DNA from: JBMOLK01 sp049325575
GTDB taxonomy: Bacteria > Bacillota > Clostridia > Acetivibrionales > Acetivibrionaceae
Direction of reading: 5' to 3'
Length of the DNA: 21,806 nucleotides
Assembly: GCA_049325575.1 (NCBI GenBank)
Contig: JBMOLK010000035.1
Coordinates: 1-21,806 of the forward strand
The notes under the pieces were generated by a model that saw only the letters and a program-made list of their open reading frames with translations, had not been told where the DNA came from and ran no database searches. The position numbers and the translations under genes are program-made. Positions within the stretch are counted from its first letter, which is position 1. The number at the start of each line of letters is the position of its first letter. Below are positions 19,502 through 21,806 of this stretch, in pieces.

Positions 19502-21565
19502 TTAATCATTTAATACTTCTACCAACACTTCACGACCTTTATTATCAATTAAGTATTTATGATCAAGAGCTCCTTCTGCTATATCCTTGAATGCCCAATG
19601 TATCTCAGGAACATCAGGGAATTTTTGAGCTGCTCCGTTGAGAGGACCTCTTTCTAAAGCTCTGTTTATTAGTGCTACACTTTCACACCGCTTTATCTTG
19701 GCTTCAGCCATAAATGTTCCATCAGGGTAACCGTTAATATATCCAAGACTGGATAGTTGTTCTATGTATTGTTGCGCCCAGTGACCCTTGACGTCTTCAA
19801 ACTTATAAGCGCTAAGTTCTATTTGTTTTAAGTCCTTCTTTGACTGTAGTACTTTAAACACAACAGTTGAAAACTCAGCTCTGGTTATATTTTGATTTGG
19901 CTTGAAGGAACCATCCGGGTATCCCTTAAACAAACCTTTATCAGATACGAACTTTATTGCCCAAGCCGCCCAGTGTCCATCTTCAAGATCTGTGTAAGAT
20001 GCTCTATACTCAATAACAGATTTTTTATCAGCATCTAGTAATTGAGCAAAAATAACCGCTGCCTCTGCTCTTGTTATATTCTTCTCAGGTCTAAATGATC
20101 CATCAGGATAGCCTCTTAAATAAGCCCTGTGTTCCCCACCTGCCGCAGGTATTTCAATATCCGGCGGTTCTATTTCTGTTGGTGTAGGTGTAGGAGTTGC
20201 CGTAGGTGTTGGGGATGCCTGCTGCGGTGGTACACCTCCCCTTATAGGAGCCTGTGACGGTGTGGTGGACGGCGTAGTTGGTGTTGGTGTTATAGGTGTA
20301 GCAGTTGGCGTAGGTGTCGGAGTTGATGTTGGTGTTGGTGTTGGTGTTGATGTTGATGTTGGTGTTGATGTTGGTGTTGATGTTGGTGTAGTTGTTGGTG
20401 TTGATGTCGGTGTTGATGTCGGTCCATACACCTTAAGCATATCCGGCTGTACTACTTTATATCCTGATAGTATTTTTTCTCCATACCAATCAAATAACAT
20501 TGTTCCTGTTATTGCACCGGGCATGGTATTTACATCTTCAAAGCTTATTGTTGAGTCCTTTTCCTGCAATACCTTAAATCCTATTACTCCCAATACCCCT
20601 GTCTCTTCAGGCTCTCCAGCTGCTCTGTAGTCTTCAAGGTATGAATATGACTTGCCAAAATTTAATATACCGCTGGTAATATCATTGGCTACTGCAGATA
20701 CTATCCCGTAATTTTCATCTACCAGTATTGATCCGCCTTCCGGCATTGTTCTGGTTGAAAAGACAGAACCTGTATTTGCATCTACTGCCTGCAATACTGT
20801 TGGGTCATATTTTATATTTACCTGATATCCTGAAAAATTCTTTATGTTCTCAATCCTAATCGTTGCCTTTATAGTATCCCCTACCATAACTTCAGCTTTA
20901 TCCAGTTCCATTACTATGTATCCGGTTACTGTTGGCGTTGGAGTTATTGGTGTTGCTGTCGGTGTTGGAGTGGGATCAGGTATGTTAATCGGTACCGGTT
21001 GTATTACATCATAACCTGAAGATATCCTATTTCCAAACCAATCAAATAACATTGTTCCTGTTATTGCATTTGGCATTGTTCCAACATCTTCAAATGTAAT
21101 AGCTGTACTTTCTTTCTTTATCACCTTAAATCCTATTACTCCTAGTGTTCCTGTTTCTTCTGGAACACCAGCCGCTCTGTAATCATCCAGATAGGAGTAT
21201 GACTTACCGAAGTTTAACAATCCATTTACTACATCATTTGAAGCTACTGACACTGCTCCATACTCCAAATTCATTAGCAGGGTCCCGTCTTCCGGCATTG
21301 TTCTTGTTGAAAGTGCAGTTCCTGTATTTGCATTTACCGCCTGTAATACGGTCGGATCATACTTTATATTTACCTGATACCCGGAGAAGTTATCTATGTT
21401 GTTTATCTTTATCGTTGCCCTAATTATATCCCCTACATTAGCCGTCGCTTTGTCTAACTCTATTGTTATACTTGGTGTAGATGATGCGGAAACTAAGTTT
21501 GCAGACATGCAGGTAAGTACTATCAGCATTGCTAGCACTAATGATAATACTTTGTTTTTTTTCAT
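19502..21565 (-). CDS. Cell-surface scaffoldin: two type II cohesins and SLH repeats
   Basis: An exported 687-residue anchoring scaffoldin. Signal peptide 1-27, type II cohesin 1 (~32-190), a short Pro/Thr linker, type II cohesin 2 (~215-375), a long TPTSTP-type linker (~380-475) and SLH repeats (~480-665). The cohesins share SGYQVNIKYDPTVLQAV, NFGKSYSYL.DYRAAG and FDW.G..I.SGY.V.QP, the SdbA/OlpB-type II pattern; type II cohesins bind the dockerin of a primary scaffoldin and so attach whole cellulosomes to the cell. SLH motifs are ITRAEAAV, ITRAEFST and a degenerate IKRCESVA. GGGGGG precedes the ATG. The signal peptide and SLH region closely match the adjacent type I scaffoldin, which indicates a tandem duplication with exchange of the cohesin part. 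Confidence 0.93.
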   Translation of the reverse strand: MKKNKVLSLVLAMLIVLTCMSANLVSASSTPSITIELDKATANVGDIIRATIKINNIDNFSGYQVNIKYDPTVLQAVNANTGTALSTRTMPEDGTLLMNLEYGAVSVASNDVVNGLLNFGKSYSYLDDYRAAGVPEETGTLGVIGFKVIKKESTAITFEDVGTMPNAITGTMLFDWFGNRISSGYDVIQPVPINIPDPTPTPTATPITPTPTVTGYIVMELDKAEVMVGDTIKATIRIENIKNFSGYQVNIKYDPTVLQAVDANTGSVFSTRTMPEGGSILVDENYGIVSAVANDITSGILNFGKSYSYLEDYRAAGEPEETGVLGVIGFKVLQEKDSTISFEDVNTMPGAITGTMLFDWYGEKILSGYKVVQPDMLKVYGPTSTPTSTPTTTPTSTPTSTPTSTSTPTPTPTSTPTPTPTATPITPTPTTPSTTPSQAPIRGGVPPQQASPTPTATPTPTPTEIEPPDIEIPAAGGEHRAYLRGYPDGSFRPEKNITRAEAAVIFAQLLDADKKSVIEYRASYTDLEDGHWAAWAIKFVSDKGLFKGYPDGSFKPNQNITRAEFSTVVFKVLQSKKDLKQIELSAYKFEDVKGHWAQQYIEQLSSLGYINGYPDGTFMAEAKIKRCESVALINRALERGPLNGAAQKFPDVPEIHWAFKDIAEGALDHKYLIDNKGREVLVEVLND
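20271..20423. repeat. Low-complexity DNA repeat encoding the Pro/Thr linker
   Basis: On the plus strand 6-bp units of the GGTGTT/GATGTT type are repeated about 25 times, almost perfectly as 12-bp units between 20341 and 20390. On the coding strand these are the ACACCAACATCA-type codons of the TPTS linker. Such tracts change length readily by slippage without breaking frame when 6 or 12 bp are gained or lost. Confidence 0.8.
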
Positions 21566-21586
21566 GAAGAACCCCCCTAAAAAATA

Positions 21587-21634
21587 TCACTTACTAACTC
21601 TTCTTGAGTTCATTATTTTTTTACTTATATCCAT
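21587..21634 (-). other. Possible 15-codon leader ORF before the type II scaffoldin gene
   Basis: On the minus strand GGAGGTGTT is followed by ATG (21634-21632), then MDISKKIMNSRRVSK and TGA, ending 21 nt before the main start codon. It is the counterpart of the leader at 19045-19083. The peptide sequences differ, so only the initiation signal and position are shared. Confidence 0.35.
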
Positions 21635-21786
21635 AACACCTCCACTGATAATTTTTAAAGTTTTATTTATGAAAAATTATTTATGAACCTCTTTTATTTT
21701 AATCCTCAATATATTATTAGCTTATGACTTACTTCTTGATTGTATTAATATTTAGATTTATTTCTTTCATTATGCACAGCTGGTAT

Positions 21787-21792
21787 ATTATA
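21787..21792 (-). promoter_or_regulatory. Possible -10 element for the type II scaffoldin gene
   Basis: A perfect TATAAT on the minus strand about 220 bp before the gene. Its -35 would fall just beyond the window end, so it cannot be confirmed. Confidence 0.25.
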
Positions 21793-21806
21793 ACATGCAT
21801 TAAGGA

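Noticed and set aside
20271..20423. CRISPR array
   Set aside because: The units are 6-12 bp without unique spacers and lie inside a coding linker.
20262..20630. Plus-strand Val/Gly-rich ORF of 122 codons
   Set aside because: It is the antisense of the repetitive Pro/Thr linker; composition follows from the repeat and there is no ribosome binding site.
1..21806. Insertion sequences, prophage or defence islands
   Set aside because: No transposase, integrase, phage or nuclease genes were seen, and no terminal repeats flank any segment.

Overview
The window is about 36-37% GC by eye. It comes from a spore-forming, anaerobic-type Firmicute of the cellulosome-building Clostridia. The evidence is Spo0A, a dipicolinate synthase subunit, Fe-S dependent fumarase subunits, strong GGAGG ribosome binding sites throughout, c-di-GMP riboswitches, and two cell-surface scaffoldins carrying cohesin and SLH domains. 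A species related to Acetivibrio/Hungateiclostridium fits best, but I cannot name the species. A run of ten N at 11126-11135 shows that this is a draft scaffold.

Layout. 1-1034: 3' part of a lipoprotein with a NADase-type glycan-binding domain. 1131-4671: minus-strand block of tRNA-Lys, purA, a DUF1858 redox-disulfide protein and the two subunits of a class I fumarase/tartrate dehydratase. 5149-6009: a KdpD-like universal stress protein and the histone-like protein HU, on the plus strand. 6078-8290: spo0A and aroA on the minus strand, converging on HU across a 20-bp terminator hairpin. 8533-10710: a response regulator with a degenerate GGDEF-like output domain, then a THUMP-type RNA methyltransferase. 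10831-11195: an unrecognised gene broken by the assembly gap. 11401-13126: dpaB, a 59-residue tautomerase, a cluster of hairpins, a two-helix membrane peptide and a 54-residue charged ORF. 13176-15688: a DUF116 protein behind a uracil permease (minus). 15822-17000: a good sigma-A promoter, two c-di-GMP-I riboswitches in series and a secreted transglutaminase-like protein. 17148-21565: two paralogous scaffoldins on the minus strand, one with two type I cohesins and one with two type II cohesins, both ending in SLH repeats.

The most interesting parts are on the right. The tandem c-di-GMP sensors appear to be wired to two different outputs, a terminator-like hairpin after the first and a buried ribosome binding site after the second, in front of one secreted protein. 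Beside it are two cell-wall anchor proteins with similar ends and different cohesin classes. Such proteins would let the cell surface hold dockerin-bearing enzymes directly (type I) and whole primary scaffoldins (type II). Both scaffoldin mRNAs appear to carry a short upstream ORF with its own GGAGG site. A degenerate GGDEF response regulator in the window hints at wider c-di-GMP-linked control, but nothing in the sequence ties it directly to the riboswitches.
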